From positions 1 to 64,000 of the forward strand of contig CAUJJL010000205.1 in assembly GCA_963205455.1 (NCBI GenBank): DNA of 64,000 nt, written 5' to 3'. Within the stretch, counting starts at the first letter, position 1. Every line of letters begins with the position of its first letter. The DNA is from Verrucomicrobiota bacterium. GTDB taxonomy: Bacteria; Verrucomicrobiota; Verrucomicrobiia; Opitutales; Opitutaceae. Made by a program: the position numbers and the translations under genes. Positions 44,060 through 52,730 of this stretch are shown here, one piece after another. The notes beneath the pieces are model-generated. The model saw only the letters and a program-made list of their open reading frames with translations, had not been told where the DNA came from and made no database searches.

Positions 44060-44852
44060 CCGTCGCGGGCCGCCTGTCCGGAAGAGTGAATTCCACAAGT
44101 ACCGGCCGGTGGTCGGACAGTACCGACTTGATCACCTCGCTCTGCACATCGTTGCATCCAGGGGGCAGGAAAACAAAATCGAGCTGTCGGCTGGGAAGCG
44201 GCGACGGAAACGTACGCCCTTCGCGAGGATAAAGCGTGTAGTCATCGAAGTCATACAAGTGGCTCAGCAACGACGACGTTGCGTCCCCCCTGTTTGAACC
44301 GGGGTTGTTGAAGTCGCCGCAGACAATCGGCGACACGTCCCAGCGATCCGGTCGCAGGCGTTCCTTCTCCCTGAGATAGGCGAGCAGGCGGTCCATCTGC
44401 CGGAAGCGACGCAGCCGAGAGGCGTAGTGGAGGTGCAGGTTGACAATGGGCACGCCGTACCCGTTCACCTCAAACTCCGAGAAGAGAAAACCTTTTTCGC
44501 CCACCCTGCTGCGCCCAAACACAACGGCCTCCGAATCGACGATGGGGTGCTGGGAAAGAAAGGCGTTTCCATACGCAAGGTTAATCAGGCCCTCCCTGCG
44601 GTTGTTGATACCAAAAACCGCATGGGGGAAGTCCGTGAAATCCCTGAGGTACTCCAGATGATCGAAATTGCCGGCCCAACGCGAAAATTCATCGATCTCC
44701 TGGATAGCTACAATGTCCGGCTTCAGTTCAGTCAGCAGGCTGGCGATCTTCCGCAGGTTGGACCGGATCTTTCGCGCTGTCGTTAATCCCTGGATAGGCA
44801 TCAACCCACGCCCATGGGCGATGTTAAAGGTAACGAGCCTTATCCGCTGCAT
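44049..44852 (-). CDS. Endonuclease/exonuclease/phosphatase family protein
   Basis: The start at 44852 (MQRIRLVTFNIAHGRG) is the normal beginning of an EEP domain; the frame to 45014 has no family support upstream. The 267-residue protein has the metal and catalytic motifs QEIDEF, HLHYASRLRR, GDFNNPGSN and SDHRPVLVEF. The fold hydrolyses phosphodiesters or phosphomonoesters of nucleic acid, lipid or inositol substrates; the substrate cannot be read from sequence. It is a single gene, convergent with the prepilin operon. Confidence 0.88.
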   Translation of the reverse strand: MQRIRLVTFNIAHGRGLMPIQGLTTARKIRSNLRKIASLLTELKPDIVAIQEIDEFSRWAGNFDHLEYLRDFTDFPHAVFGINNRREGLINLAYGNAFLSQHPIVDSEAVVFGRSRVGEKGFLFSEFEVNGYGVPIVNLHLHYASRLRRFRQMDRLLAYLREKERLRPDRWDVSPIVCGDFNNPGSNRGDATSSLLSHLYDFDDYTLYPREGRTFPSPLPSRQLDFVFLPPGCNDVQSEVIKSVLSDHRPVLVEFTLPDRRPATATR

Positions 44853-45199
44853 CGCCACACGGTGCACCCCAAGCCATCGGGAGAAAAGTAAAACCGCGGG
44901 ACTTTCAGTTCCGGCTCTGCTTCGATCCCCGCGATAGTCGTGAGAATCCAAAGTCAAACGCCCTCCCCGGCCTCTACCCATGGCACGCGTTGTCAGGTTA
45001 CACCGTGGTTGCACGAAATCATCTTTCGATTGACGCCTGTGCGCGCCGCCGCCTAGGTACTCCCCTTTCGTCGGTTCGTTTTCCTTGAAAGTCAGATTGT
45101 TGCAGGCAACCCGCAGTTTCCAGCATTTCTAGAAACACAGGTTGCCATCCTGCGGCAAACGCTCACTCAATAGGTTTCAACTGACGCAAGTCAGGACCA
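44853..45199. other. Intergenic stretch before tRNA-Cys
   Basis: No gene is supported in these 347 bases. They contain the promoter of the endonuclease/phosphatase gene and an imperfect inverted repeat (45102-45153) just upstream of tRNA-Cys. No start codon here leads to a family-like frame. Confidence 0.5.
45102..45153. repeat. Imperfect inverted repeat upstream of tRNA-Cys
   Basis: GCAGG and CAACC (45102-45111) pair with GGTTG (45140-45144) and CCTGC (45149-45153), with a 4-base bulge on the 3' side. The loop itself contains TTTC and GAAA elements. The hairpin ends about 45 bases before the tRNA. Confidence 0.5.
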
Positions 45200-45274
45200 G
45201 GCGCGGTAGCCAAGTGGTAAGGCCGAGCTCTGCAAAAGCTCTATGCGACGGTTCGATTCCGTCCCGCGCCTCCA
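45200..45274 (+). tRNA. tRNA-Cys (anticodon GCA)
   Basis: The acceptor stem GGCGCGG pairs with CCGCGCC, the anticodon stem GAGCT/AGCTC closes the loop CTGCAAA, and the T arm contains GGTTCGATTCC. The discriminator is T45271, as expected for tRNA-Cys, and CCA is encoded (45272-45274). Confidence 0.95.
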
Positions 45275-45328
45275 GGATTTCATCGGATTGCGAGTCAGCC
45301 AATACTCGCCACGTCAGGTCGACATGCA

Positions 45329-46186
45329 CTATGTTCCGGCCGAGCTTCGTGCCTCCCGACCCCGCTCGCGGTATTGGGACGGCGACAGGCCCACCGAGCG
45401 TGTAAAGGCTCGAATGAAGACATCCGCCGTATGGTAGCCCACTTGCGGCGCAATGGCATCAAGTTTGTCGTCCGTTCCGTGCAGCAACTCCTGCGCACGC
45501 TGGACCCGCATATAGGCGACCTGCGCCATCGGGGTCCTGCCCAATTCCCTCCGACACATGCGACGAAGATGCTCGGCACTCACGCCCGCCTCCGCGGCGA
45601 GCGAGCCCAGCTTCCAACCTTCGGCAATAGCCAAGGATACCCTCTCCCAAAGTGATGACAATCGAGATTTCGCCCGAGCAGGCTGAGCCACCCGCAGATT
45701 CAACCCGTGCAGAAGACTGATCCAATGGTGGATCATCGCGGCATTCCTGACACCCTCCCACTCCGCCTTGAGACCCGAGACTACCCGCCCGATTTCCTGC
45801 GCACCCTCCGCAACTCGCAAAGGAGAACGCGAATGCACGAGCGGCTGGACAGCTAAGGGCTCTTCGTAGCGGATCCACGCAAACGTCCACTGGCGGCGCG
45901 CCACCGCATGAAAGGCATTGAGGATTCGCGGTGGCGCCAGGCAAAGCTGTCCCGGCCTCACCACCTGCCAGCGTCCCTCCAAAAAGATGCGCCCCTCCCC
46001 CTCAAGACAGGCCAGCAGAAAACTCCCCGAGGGTGCCAGCCGCACACGGCGATACGGCGCAGCCACGGTGTCCAGCCCCAGCCATGCAATGCGATGGGTC
46101 GCCAATTCTGCACACTGGGCCCGGTCGAGACTCCACCGACGGGTGCGCGGGCCATCAACGGTTGTCTCTTTCCACTCGGGAATCAT
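45329..46186 (-). CDS. AraC-family transcriptional regulator
   Basis: The 285-residue protein has an N-terminal cupin-like sensing domain (about 30-130: GSFLLACLEGEGRIFLEGRWQVVRPGQLCLAPP) and a C-terminal AraC DNA-binding domain with two helix-turn-helices (WKLGSLAAEAGVSAEHLRRMCRRELGRTP and AIAPQVGYHTADVFIRAFTRSVGLSPSQYR). It is divergent from the operon starting at 46339, with 152 bases between starts, so it most likely controls that operon in response to a small molecule, perhaps a sugar. The inducer is unknown. Confidence 0.92.
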   Translation of the reverse strand: MIPEWKETTVDGPRTRRWSLDRAQCAELATHRIAWLGLDTVAAPYRRVRLAPSGSFLLACLEGEGRIFLEGRWQVVRPGQLCLAPPRILNAFHAVARRQWTFAWIRYEEPLAVQPLVHSRSPLRVAEGAQEIGRVVSGLKAEWEGVRNAAMIHHWISLLHGLNLRVAQPARAKSRLSSLWERVSLAIAEGWKLGSLAAEAGVSAEHLRRMCRRELGRTPMAQVAYMRVQRAQELLHGTDDKLDAIAPQVGYHTADVFIRAFTRSVGLSPSQYRERGREARSSAGT

Positions 46187-46338
46187 TTCGCGTTCGGGTG
46201 CAAAATCGTCGGTTGAATGTGTGACGCCCGCTCTTTTCCTTTGCGGGCATTCGCTGCAGGCTCAGGTGCTCACTGGCTCCCCGCAACGTCAAGCCGACAA
46301 GCGACACTCACCTCATTTTCCTTCATCTCTTTTTTCAC

Positions 46339-47214
46339 ATGCCCAATCCCTGGACTGGCAAAGGCAATCCCTACACGCGCGATGAAGTGCGCGCCCGTCT
46401 CGATGCCGTACTCGCGCGTCGCGAAGCCATCATCGCGGCCGGCGCCGGCACCGGAATCAGCGCCAAATTCATAGAGAAGGGAGGCGCTGACTTGATCATC
46501 ATCTACAACAGCGGACGCTTCCGCATGATGGGTCACGGTTCAACCTGCGGGCTGATGGCCTACGGCGATGCCAATGCCATCGCCATGGAGATCGGCGAAC
46601 ATGAGGTCCTCCCCGTTGTCGAGGAAGTGCCCGTCATTTGCGGCGTGCACGCATCGGATCCCCGCCGCCGCATGTGGCACTGGCTCGGCAGGATCAAGGA
46701 GATGGGTTTCTCCGGAGTGAACAATTTTCCGACCCACACGATTGTCGACGGACACTTTCGCCAGGTCCTCGAAGAGACAGGCATGAGCGTACAGAAGGAA
46801 TACGAAATGGTCTCTCTCGCCCGACGTATGGACCTTTTTTCAATCGTCTATGTCGCCACACCGGAGGAAGCGGTTGAAATGGCCAAGGCCGGAGCCGACG
46901 CCATCATCGCCCATGTCGGCACAACCGTGGGTGGCAGCATCGGAGTCACAAACGCAGTCGTCAGTTGGGACCACACGCTTGCCGTCACGCAGGACATCAT
47001 CCGTGCCGCGCGACAGGTGAGAAATGACATCTTTTTCCTCTGCCACGGCGGGCCTATCAACACCCCGCAGGATGCGGCGCGAGTCCTCCAGGGAACAGAC
47101 TGCGTCGGTTTCGTCGGGGCCAGCAGTCTTGAGCGCATGGGCGTGGAGGCATCCCTCACGGATCTGACGCGACGCTTCAAGTCAATCGCAGCCCCCGCGA
47201 TTGGAAAGCACTGA
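46339..47214 (+). CDS. Phosphoenolpyruvate hydrolase-family TIM barrel (Tm-1 C-terminal type)
   Basis: The 291-residue protein matches the TIM-barrel family annotated as PEP hydrolase-like (PF09370 type): IIAAGAGTGISAKFIEKGGADLIIIYNSGRFRMMGHGS, then GVHASDPRR, GFSGVNNFPT and HVGTTVGGSIG. In plants and fungi the same domain forms the C-terminal part of Tm-1-like proteins, fused to the UPF0261 domain. Here the UPF0261 partner is the fourth gene of the operon (52731). The reaction is not established for most members; it may act on a 2-oxo acid or enol phosphate. It is the first gene of the operon, divergent from the AraC regulator. Confidence 0.85.
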   Translation: MPNPWTGKGNPYTRDEVRARLDAVLARREAIIAAGAGTGISAKFIEKGGADLIIIYNSGRFRMMGHGSTCGLMAYGDANAIAMEIGEHEVLPVVEEVPVICGVHASDPRRRMWHWLGRIKEMGFSGVNNFPTHTIVDGHFRQVLEETGMSVQKEYEMVSLARRMDLFSIVYVATPEEAVEMAKAGADAIIAHVGTTVGGSIGVTNAVVSWDHTLAVTQDIIRAARQVRNDIFFLCHGGPINTPQDAARVLQGTDCVGFVGASSLERMGVEASLTDLTRRFKSIAAPAIGKH

Positions 47215-47223
47215 ACTCTCCAC

Positions 47224-47679
47224 ATGCCCACCACGGACCGATACTTTATCCAGAAATCGGATACACCGCGCGAGCCCAACGCGTGGACCGTGAACGAATG
47301 GCTCTGCAGGCCGGACCTTGTCGCCGCAGACAAACTGCTCCTGGTGCGGGCTAACATGGACCCCATGCACTGCCACCCGTTCCACATTCATCCGCACCGG
47401 GAGGAGATCATTTATGTGGTGAGCGGGCGGGCTGAACAATGGGTAGGCGGAGAATACCGGATCCTTCAGGCCGGCGAGATTGCGCACATCCCTCCGGGTA
47501 CGGTGCATGCAACCTACAATCCCCACGCGGAGCCTCTCGTCTTTCTCGCCATCCTCTCACCCGCCAACCTCCCTCCGACATTGGCGGCAGCGCCGGACCC
47601 TCAGGACATCTCCTCGGAGGAACCCTGGCACTCCCTGCGTCAAGAGCACGGCTTGCCCGCCTGCCGGATGCGCACGTGA
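47224..47679 (+). CDS. Cupin-domain protein
   Basis: The 151-residue single-domain cupin has metal-ligand candidates in HPFHIHPHREEIIYVV (cupin motif 1) and in IPPGTVHATYNP (motif 2, final His). The gene begins 10 bases after the TIM-barrel gene, so cotranscription is near certain. It may isomerise or bind a sugar-derived metabolite or serve as a sensor; the sequence does not say which. The C-terminal 25 residues are a variable tail. Confidence 0.85.
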   Translation: MPTTDRYFIQKSDTPREPNAWTVNEWLCRPDLVAADKLLLVRANMDPMHCHPFHIHPHREEIIYVVSGRAEQWVGGEYRILQAGEIAHIPPGTVHATYNPHAEPLVFLAILSPANLPPTLAAAPDPQDISSEEPWHSLRQEHGLPACRMRT

Positions 47680-47713
47680 TGCCTTGAGTCAAATCTCACC
47701 CATTTCATCCCTC

Positions 47714-50700
47714 ATGCCACGCCCTGTCGCCCTACTCCTCGCCGCTTTCCTCGCCATTGCCAGCCTTGTCGCCACGGCAGCCGAGGCACCGCTTCGCATC
47801 TTCATTCGGTCCGGACCAAAAACTCACGGTCCGGGCGCGCATGACTACCCGCGCTTCCTCAAGGAATGGGTTCCGCTGCTCAATGAGCGCGGTGCGCGTG
47901 CGACCGGAGCCAACGCCTTCCCGACAGCGGATCAACTCGCTGAAACCGATGTGTTGATCCTCCACGCCCAGGACGCTGGCACGATTGCTGCCGCGGATCG
48001 CCGCAATCTCGATGCGTTCCTGAAACGCGGCGGCGGATTGGTGGTGATTCACGCCGGCGTGGTTTCCAACGATCCCGATTGGTTCAAATCCATCGTCGGC
48101 GGTTCCTGGCGCAACGGAACCACACGCTGGCTCGAGGGGCCCATGCACCTGTACTTCATCGATCGCTTCGGGCCCATCACCCGAGATGTCTCGAATTGGG
48201 CGATGGACGATGAACTCTACTATGACCTCGACCTCTCCCCAGATGCCCACGTGCTGGCGACCGCCTATACGCCAAAACCGGGTGCCAGCTCAAACCCAAG
48301 GGTGCAGCAACGGGTAAGTGAACTGACCGCGGGCGGAAAAAGAGTCAGTATCTATGATATCCAGCCGCAAATGTGGACCTATGAGCGCCGCGTCGAAGGA
48401 GCGCTCAAACCGTATCGCGCATTCGTTTCCATTCCGGGACACTACTACGAGAATTTCAACCGGCCCAACTACCGCGCCATCCTGCTTCGCGGGATAGCCT
48501 GGGCGGGGCAGCGATCCAACGCTGACGAGCTCTGCCGCCCCGATGAGTTGGGCGACGCTCTTCGCTACGTCGAAGGCGGCCCCACACGCCCGGAAAAGGC
48601 GGCCGCCAAAATCGAGGTGCATCCCGATTTCAATCTGTCGCTCGTCGCCTCGGAGCCGCTGATCACCAAGGTGATGAATCTCGAATGGGACGAGAAAGGC
48701 AGGCTCTGGGTGTGCGAAACGCCCGAATACCCCAATGGACGCCGAAATGTGAACACGGCTCCATGGAAGGACAGCGGTTCACTCCATCCGGGCAATACCC
48801 AGCGCGATCCGGAAGACCGCATCTCGATCCTGACGGACACTGATGGCGACGGTGTAATGGACAAGCGCCAGGTCTTCGCCGACAAACTGGAACTCGCAAC
48901 AAGCTTCGTCCTCTATCGCAACGGGGTGATTGTGTCCGCCGCTCCCAACATCTGGTACCTACAGGACACCGACAATGACGGCGTCGCGGATCGTCGCACC
49001 CGGCTCTACACAGGCCTCGGAACGTTCGATGCCCATGCAGTGATCAACAACCTGCGCTGGGGGCTCGATGGGTGGATCTATGCGACACACGGATACAGCC
49101 GGGGCGAAGTGAAGACCGACGACGGGAAACATTCCTTTGGTTTCATCGGAAGCGGTGTCGTGAGATTCAAGCCCGATGGCACGGGTTTCGAACAGGTCAG
49201 CAGTCGCGGCGGAAACACCTGGGGACTCGCCACCACCTGGGATGGCCAGATATTCTGGACACAGCCGACGTCGGGAACAGTCCTGTTTCACACGGTCCTT
49301 CCGGAGCGGATCCTTGCGCTGGGGAAGGTGCCGGGAACGCCGTCCGCCAAGGGCATGATCGTCGGACAAAAAACCTATCCAGCGATTTCATGGCCCGAGC
49401 AGGCCTACGTCCAGATCGACCTGGTCGGCCAGTTCACCGCGGCGGCAGGCTGCGCGATCTACGAGGGGGGCGCCTGGCCTGACAAGTGGAACTACAGCTA
49501 CTTCACCACGGAGCCCACGATCAACATCGTGCACCACGAATTCCTCAAACCGGACGGGGTCAGCTACACGAGCGCCAAGGAAAAAGGCCGCGAGGAAACG
49601 GAGTTCGTTCGCAGCACAGACCTGTGGTTTCGTCCGATCGATACCCGCATCGGACCGGACGGCGCTCTCTACGTGATCGATTTCTACAATCAGGCCGTCA
49701 TTCACAATGATACCCGCGGCCCCACCCATGGCCCCACCAATGCGGCTGTTCGTCCGGATCGGGATCACTATTTTTCACGCATCTGGCGCATCCAGCACAA
49801 AGAGGCCCGCACTCTCACGCGTCCTGCTCTCGACCGAAATGACGTCGCAGGACTCATTCGCGTGATCCAGACGCATCCCAATTCGCAGGTGAAAAAAACA
49901 GCCTGGCGGCTCGCCCAGGAAACTCCTGAGGGAAACGCAGCCCTTGCCGCGCTTCACAAGCCCATCGGAAGCCTTGCTGAAGCCGAGTACTCAAAGGCAC
50001 TGGAAGCAACCTCGAGCACGGCACGCCGGGAATTCCTCAAGACTTTTGTCGCCGCCTCCGATGCGTGGACGCAATCGGCCGTCATCGCAGCCGCAACACA
50101 GCACGCAGCCCCCTACCTGATCGATGCCTTTGCGGTCTCCGCGAATGCCGGCCTGGATGTCCTCGTAACCGCGGTTGCTCCCTCGCTTCATTCTGATGAC
50201 CTTGTGGCCGTGCTTTCGGCGGCATCCTCCGCGAATTCCCCAGGCTCCCGACCGCTGAAACTCGCGCTGTTGCGATCGCTCGCCCAATCGCCCAAACTCA
50301 AGCCAAAGCCCGATCCCTCCCTCCTGGCCAGCCTCGGACACTTTCTCGAGGATGACGCCACGGCCTCCGCCGCCCTCCCGTTGGCCGAGTTGTGGGACAC
50401 CAACGACACTCTCGCCGCAATCCGTGGGCACGTCAGCAACACCCTGCAAAAAGCGCTCTCCGATTCCTCCCTATCAGATGAAGTGAGATCCGAGGCAGCA
50501 ATCAGCCTGCTGTCCATGCAACAGACCCAGGCCACTGCGATTTCCAGAATCCGCGATCTCCTCAGCTCGGACACGCTGTCGACAAAACTGCGTTCCGATT
50601 TCATCGATGCCATTGGAAATGTTTCGGGCGATATCGCCGCCTCCGCACTCGTTGAAGTATTCTCCAAGAACCACGCACCCGAGGCATTTGAACAGATTCT

Positions 50701-52714
50701 GAAGCGCCCGAAATTCGCGCTGGCGCTGCTCGCAGCCATCAAATCGGGATCGGTCGATGCAGGCGCGCTCGGGACCGTCAACGCATCACGGTTGCGTCGG
50801 CATCCCAATGCCCGTGTTTCCCGGGAGGCAACCAGCCTGCTCGCAACGCTGACTCCCGAGATCAAGGAGAAGAATCTACTCATCGCCCAACTGGCTCCCG
50901 AGGTTGAAAAACCGGGCGACCCGGTCAAGGGCCGTGCCATCTTCATGGCCGCCTGCTCGGTCTGTCATGCTCACGGTGACATTGTAGGCCGTCCTGTCGG
51001 CCCATCACTCACGGGCATGGGATCACATGGGCCCGCCGAATTGCTCACCCACATCATCGATCCCAATCGCGAGGTCGATCCAAGCTACCATCAATGGAAT
51101 GTCACAACCACGAAAGGAGAGAACTACGTCGGCGTGATCGTCTCGGAGAACTACCGCTCCATCACGCTGCGCAACCAGGGCAGCGATCATGAAATCCTGA
51201 AGGCTGACATCAGTCGTCGCGAAAATACCCACCGCTCCCTGATGCCGGAAGGATTCGAAGGCATCGGCGCCGAGGGACTTCGTGATCTGCTCGCCTACAT
51301 GTGCGGCAGCGACCGGAATTTTCGAGTGCTTGATCTCCGCAGTGCCTTCACTGCCGACAGTCGGCGCGGCATGTTCAAACGTGAGGATCTCGAAGACGAT
51401 GGTGTCACTCTCTCCCGTTTCGGTGATGTCTCCGTGGGCGGTCTGCCGTTTTCCGTTGTCGATCCGGCAAAATCCCCGACCGGACGCAATGTCATCGCCC
51501 TCAAGGGAGGAGCAGAGCCCGGAGATTTCTCGCAGGAATTCCCCCGCCGCGTGGAGATTCCCCTCTCGGTTGAGGCGAGCAGCCTGTACTTCCTCGGAGG
51601 AATTGGAGGAAATGCATGGCCAGCGGGTGGAGAAACCGCCCTCGGCATGCCCGTGATGAAGGTTACCGTGAGATTCGCGGATGGCAGCAACGAGGAATAC
51701 ATCCTCAGGAACGGCATCCAATTTTCAGATGCTGTCTCCAGAGTCGACGTCTCTGGTAGCATTGATGCTGGTCCCTTCACTCGAAGAGGTCAGCTCCGCT
51801 GCTTCGGCATCACGCTCTCAAAAAAGGCGCAACTTCGGGGCATTGTCCTTGAGAGCTATGACAACAAGGTGGTCCCATGTACGGTCGCCATCACTGTGAG
51901 TAACGAGGCCATTGCCTCCATTCCCTCCCTCAAGGAGAATGCCGTCACGTCCAAACACGTGCCCGCCTCCACAACCTGGATTGCCGGACCAAAGGAAGGC
52001 TGGAAGGGTGACGCGCCGCTTCCTCCATTGACCCCGGTGCAGTGGGAGTCGGGCAAGACGCGTGTCCTGCTGATCGGAGGAGGAAGCTCGCATGATTTCA
52101 GACGCTTCTTTGACAGGACCGACAGCGCCATCCTTCGCGCGGCAGGATTCACAACACATTACACGGAGGATCGCGATCAGGCAGCGCAGGCACTTTCGTC
52201 CGCGGACGTCGCAATCATCAGTGTCAATCGCCGCTTCTTTGATTTTCCCGCCTATCGGGAAGCACTGTGGCGATTTGCCGATGCGGGAAAGGGTATGGTC
52301 ATGCTGCATCCCGGGACCTGGTACGGCTATCCGCAATGGCCGGAGTTGAATGCCACCATCGTGGGCGGAGGGGCACGCGGCCATGACAAGATCGCACGTT
52401 TCTCGGTCAATTCAATCGTGCCGGACCATCCGGTCATGAAGTCCGTGTCCGCGTCCTTCAGCGTGGAGGACGAACTCTACTATTTCAATGCGGACAAGGA
52501 AAAGATTCCCGCGGGTACGGCATCCATCACGGTGCTGGCGGAGACTTCTCCATCAGTGAAATTTGGGAGACCCCATCCCGCCGTTTGGATCACCGCGCAT
52601 GACCATGCCCGCATTGTCGGGATCACCCTCGGCCACGATCAGCGCACCCACGATCATCCGGCATTTCAGCAACTTCTCATCAACGCAGTTCGCTGGACTT
52701 CCGGGAAACCGTAG
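47714..52714 (+). CDS. ThuA-dehydrogenase-HEAT-cytochrome c-ThuA multidomain protein (PVC type)
   Basis: The start at 47714 gives a signal peptide (about 1-22, ending ATAAEA); the frame upstream runs through the cupin gene. The 1666-residue protein comprises a ThuA-like domain (about 25-240, GGGLVVIHAGVVSNDPDWFKSIVGG), a PVC-type quinoprotein-like dehydrogenase propeller (about 300-740, LVASEPLITKVMNLEWD, then LWVCETPEYPNGRR), HEAT-like helices (about 740-1060), a cytochrome c domain with C1081-x2-C1084-H1085 and candidate axial M1177, a beta domain (about 1210-1420) and a second ThuA-like domain (about 1446-1666). It should be periplasmic, oxidise a sugar-type substrate and pass electrons to the haem. 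The substrate is unknown. Confidence 0.85.
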   Translation: MPRPVALLLAAFLAIASLVATAAEAPLRIFIRSGPKTHGPGAHDYPRFLKEWVPLLNERGARATGANAFPTADQLAETDVLILHAQDAGTIAAADRRNLDAFLKRGGGLVVIHAGVVSNDPDWFKSIVGGSWRNGTTRWLEGPMHLYFIDRFGPITRDVSNWAMDDELYYDLDLSPDAHVLATAYTPKPGASSNPRVQQRVSELTAGGKRVSIYDIQPQMWTYERRVEGALKPYRAFVSIPGHYYENFNRPNYRAILLRGIAWAGQRSNADELCRPDELGDALRYVEGGPTRPEKAAAKIEVHPDFNLSLVASEPLITKVMNLEWDEKGRLWVCETPEYPNGRRNVNTAPWKDSGSLHPGNTQRDPEDRISILTDTDGDGVMDKRQVFADKLELATSFVLYRNGVIVSAAPNIWYLQDTDNDGVADRRTRLYTGLGTFDAHAVINNLRWGLDGWIYATHGYSRGEVKTDDGKHSFGFIGSGVVRFKPDGTGFEQVSSRGGNTWGLATTWDGQIFWTQPTSGTVLFHTVLPERILALGKVPGTPSAKGMIVGQKTYPAISWPEQAYVQIDLVGQFTAAAGCAIYEGGAWPDKWNYSYFTTEPTINIVHHEFLKPDGVSYTSAKEKGREETEFVRSTDLWFRPIDTRIGPDGALYVIDFYNQAVIHNDTRGPTHGPTNAAVRPDRDHYFSRIWRIQHKEARTLTRPALDRNDVAGLIRVIQTHPNSQVKKTAWRLAQETPEGNAALAALHKPIGSLAEAEYSKALEATSSTARREFLKTFVAASDAWTQSAVIAAATQHAAPYLIDAFAVSANAGLDVLVTAVAPSLHSDDLVAVLSAASSANSPGSRPLKLALLRSLAQSPKLKPKPDPSLLASLGHFLEDDATASAALPLAELWDTNDTLAAIRGHVSNTLQKALSDSSLSDEVRSEAAISLLSMQQTQATAISRIRDLLSSDTLSTKLRSDFIDAIGNVSGDIAASALVEVFSKNHAPEAFEQILKRPKFALALLAAIKSGSVDAGALGTVNASRLRRHPNARVSREATSLLATLTPEIKEKNLLIAQLAPEVEKPGDPVKGRAIFMAACSVCHAHGDIVGRPVGPSLTGMGSHGPAELLTHIIDPNREVDPSYHQWNVTTTKGENYVGVIVSENYRSITLRNQGSDHEILKADISRRENTHRSLMPEGFEGIGAEGLRDLLAYMCGSDRNFRVLDLRSAFTADSRRGMFKREDLEDDGVTLSRFGDVSVGGLPFSVVDPAKSPTGRNVIALKGGAEPGDFSQEFPRRVEIPLSVEASSLYFLGGIGGNAWPAGGETALGMPVMKVTVRFADGSNEEYILRNGIQFSDAVSRVDVSGSIDAGPFTRRGQLRCFGITLSKKAQLRGIVLESYDNKVVPCTVAITVSNEAIASIPSLKENAVTSKHVPASTTWIAGPKEGWKGDAPLPPLTPVQWESGKTRVLLIGGGSSHDFRRFFDRTDSAILRAAGFTTHYTEDRDQAAQALSSADVAIISVNRRFFDFPAYREALWRFADAGKGMVMLHPGTWYGYPQWPELNATIVGGGARGHDKIARFSVNSIVPDHPVMKSVSASFSVEDELYYFNADKEKIPAGTASITVLAETSPSVKFGRPHPAVWITAHDHARIVGITLGHDQRTHDHPAFQQLLINAVRWTSGKP

Positions 52715-52730
52715 GCTCGCACAATTCCCA

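Noticed and set aside
47480-47713. N-terminal extension of the giant ThuA protein
   Set aside because: The extension overlaps the cupin gene in another frame; the ATG at 47714 is followed by a good signal peptide.
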